From Roseomonas sp. OT10 (lineage in GTDB: Bacteria; Pseudomonadota; Alphaproteobacteria; Acetobacterales; Acetobacteraceae), in contig NZ_CP087719.1 in the NCBI RefSeq assembly GCF_020991085.1, forward strand, positions 4,608,001 through 4,672,000: 64,000 nucleotides of DNA, written 5' to 3'. Position 1 is the first letter of the stretch. Each line of letters begins with the position of its first letter. Both the position numbers and the translations under genes were made by a program. Shown here in pieces: positions 62,758 through 64,000 of the stretch. The notes under the pieces are model-generated. The model was not told the DNA's origin, did not search any database, and saw only the letters and a program-made list of their open reading frames with translations.

Positions 62758-64000
62758 GCACCGCGGGCTCGTCGACCGTCAGCACCACGCGGTCCCGCAT
62801 CACCATCCTGCCATCGACCCAGACGGTGCGGACGTCGCTGCCCTTCATCGAATGCACGAGCTGGATCGTGACGTCGTGCGTCGGCACGGTATGCGGCAGC
62901 ACCTCGTAGTCCAGCAGGATCAGGTCGCCCCGCTTGCCCGGCTCGATGCTGCCGATCAGGTGGTCGAGCCCCAGGGCGCGCGCGCCCTCGATGGTCGCCA
63001 TCCGGATGGCCCGTTCCGGGGTGATCGCCTCGGGCGCGGTCGGATGCGCGCGTTGCAGCAAGCGGGTGATCCGCAGCGTGTCGAGGATGCCCTGCGCGTT
63101 GTTGTTGGCCCCGCCATCCGTGCCGAAGCCGACGGGGATGCCCGCGGCGAGGTAGTCGCTCACGGGGGCGTTGCGGTCGCCGCAGAACAGGTTGGAGAAG
63201 GGGTTGTGCGACACGGAGGCACCACCCTTCGCCAGGTGGTCCACCTCGCCCGGCTGCACCTGGACCGCATGCACCGCCAGCAGGTCCGGACCGATGGCAT
63301 CCAGGCTGTGCAGCCACTCCACCACGCCCTCCTGGCCGTAGCGCCGGCGCACCTGCTCGACCGCCCCCTTGTACTCCGCGACATGCGAGCTACGCCGGAT
63401 ACCGCGCAGCCGGGCGAAGTCGCGCGTGGCGGTGACCGCTTCGGCGGAGGCGTTGACGCCGGCCGTGTTCGGGCCCGTCATGATCGTCACCCGGCCGCAG
63501 CGGCAGTCCTCGGCATGGCGCCGGAGCAGGGCGTCGACGCAGCGCAGCCCCGCCTCCGGCGTCTCCTTCACCGCGTCGGGAATGCCCTCGCCCATGTCCA
63601 TGACGGTGCGGGCCAGGCCGGCACGGATGCCGACCGCCAGCATACCGTCGATCGTGGCCTCCGCCAGCTCCGGGATACGGTTGAGGAAGTGGTGGTCCAG
63701 CAGGGTGGTCGCGCCGGCGCGGAGGGATTCCAGGCTGCCCAGCATCGCGGAGAGGCGGCTGTCCTCGGGCGTCAGCTCCACGCCGCTGCGGTAGATGTAG
63801 TCCAGGTAGACCGCGAGGGGACGCTCCTCGTAGACGCCGCGGAGCAACGTCTGGAACAGGTGGACGTGGGTGTTGACGAGGCCCGGCATCAGCAGCCTGC
63901 CGGAGGCGTCGACGACCTCCTCCCCCGCCTCGGCCGCTAGCGGCGCCGCGGAGACCTCGGCGATGGCACCGTCCCGCAGCCGGACCCAGCCCGGCTCGAG
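62708..64000 (-). CDS. TrzA/AtzA-type amidohydrolase, 5' end outside window
   Basis: The minus-strand frame is open to base 64000, beginning LEPGWVRLRDGAIAEVSAAP upstream of the core. The catalytic core has HxH in MPGLVNTHVHLFQTLLRG, DHHFLNR, VAEYKGA, a His in LLAVHAVQVQPGE and Asp in IPVGFGTDGGANNN. This is the subtype-III amidohydrolase group that includes chlorohydrolases, guanine/cytosine deaminases and S-adenosylhomocysteine deaminases. The N-terminal beta-sandwich start is missing. The substrate is unknown; catabolic context suggests a nitrogen heterocycle or amidine. Confidence 0.9.
   Translation of the reverse strand, partial: LEPGWVRLRDGAIAEVSAAPLAAEAGEEVVDASGRLLMPGLVNTHVHLFQTLLRGVYEERPLAVYLDYIYRSGVELTPEDSRLSAMLGSLESLRAGATTLLDHHFLNRIPELAEATIDGMLAVGIRAGLARTVMDMGEGIPDAVKETPEAGLRCVDALLRRHAEDCRCGRVTIMTGPNTAGVNASAEAVTATRDFARLRGIRRSSHVAEYKGAVEQVRRRYGQEGVVEWLHSLDAIGPDLLAVHAVQVQPGEVDHLAKGGASVSHNPFSNLFCGDRNAPVSDYLAAGIPVGFGTDGGANNNAQGILDTLRITRLLQRAHPTAPEAITPERAIRMATIEGARALGLDHLIGSIEPGKRGDLILLDYEVLPHTVPTHDVTIQLVHSMKGSDVRTVWVDGRMVMRDRVVLTVDEPAVLSAAAAAGHALVRRLG

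Overview
The window is very GC-rich (about 70%) with dense, strongly biased coding and many 1-4 bp start/stop overlaps. Bug/TctC binding proteins, a divergent kdpFABC/kdpDE locus, abundant polar amino-acid ABC importers and Tat-dependent binding proteins suggest an alphaproteobacterium, most likely an Acetobacteraceae member of the Roseomonas type. That placement is inferred from gene content, not from a marker gene. No rRNA, tRNA or CRISPR array was seen.

Layout. (1) 1-5.25 kb, plus strand: the end of a 4,5-dihydroxyphthalate decarboxylase-like gene, a hairpin-rich spacer, two alpha/beta hydrolases, maleylacetate reductase and a TctC-type binding protein, i.e. aromatic-ring catabolism. (2) 5.3-11.1 kb, minus strand: a tight six-gene operon (chloroperoxidase-like hydrolase, isochorismatase-like hydrolase, XapX, YtcJ-type amidohydrolase, DoxX-like protein, MFS exporter). 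(3) 11.3-15.7 kb: a FixLJ-like two-component pair overlapping a patatin-type lipoprotein gene, then a small conserved ORF and decayed fragments. (4) 16.8-25.4 kb: the complete high-affinity potassium system, kdpE/kdpD on minus and kdpF-A-B-C on plus, separated by an AT-rich regulatory region. (5) 25.5-27.86 kb: mobile-element debris, with an intact IS3-family element inserted in a Tn3-transposase relic, a deleted IS3-like remnant, and a decayed conjugation-gene fragment.

(6) 27.86-50.5 kb: a nitrogen-compound island. It carries a cyclic-amide hydrolase (hydantoinase/dihydropyrimidinase), a hydantoin-racemase-like protein, an N-carbamoyl-D-amino-acid hydrolase, an N-carbamoyl-L-amino-acid hydrolase, a glutamate-semialdehyde-aminotransferase-like enzyme, a 2,2-dialkylglycine-decarboxylase-like enzyme, an alanine-racemase-like protein, an AroM-like protein, three short-chain dehydrogenases, a RutA-like pyrimidine oxygenase, two polar amino-acid ABC importer sets sharing one visible ATPase, an orphan peptide-binding protein, an EamA exporter, and RpiR and LysR regulators. 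The genes are consistent with uptake, ring opening, decarbamoylation and transamination/decarboxylation of hydantoins or dihydropyrimidines. (7) 50.5-53.2 kb: a second graveyard, with an ABC binding-protein/ATPase chimera containing a pentanucleotide repeat, and IS256- and IS5-type relics. Its IS-terminus-like sequence matches the terminus at the other side of the island.

(8) 53.2-61.7 kb, minus strand: a nine-gene operon with an aldolase-like gene, a polar amino-acid importer, a polyamine/opine-type importer lacking its own ATPase, and an AbgB-like M20 amidohydrolase. (9) 61.8-64 kb: a LysR regulator converging on a TrzA/AtzA-type amidohydrolase that runs off the window.
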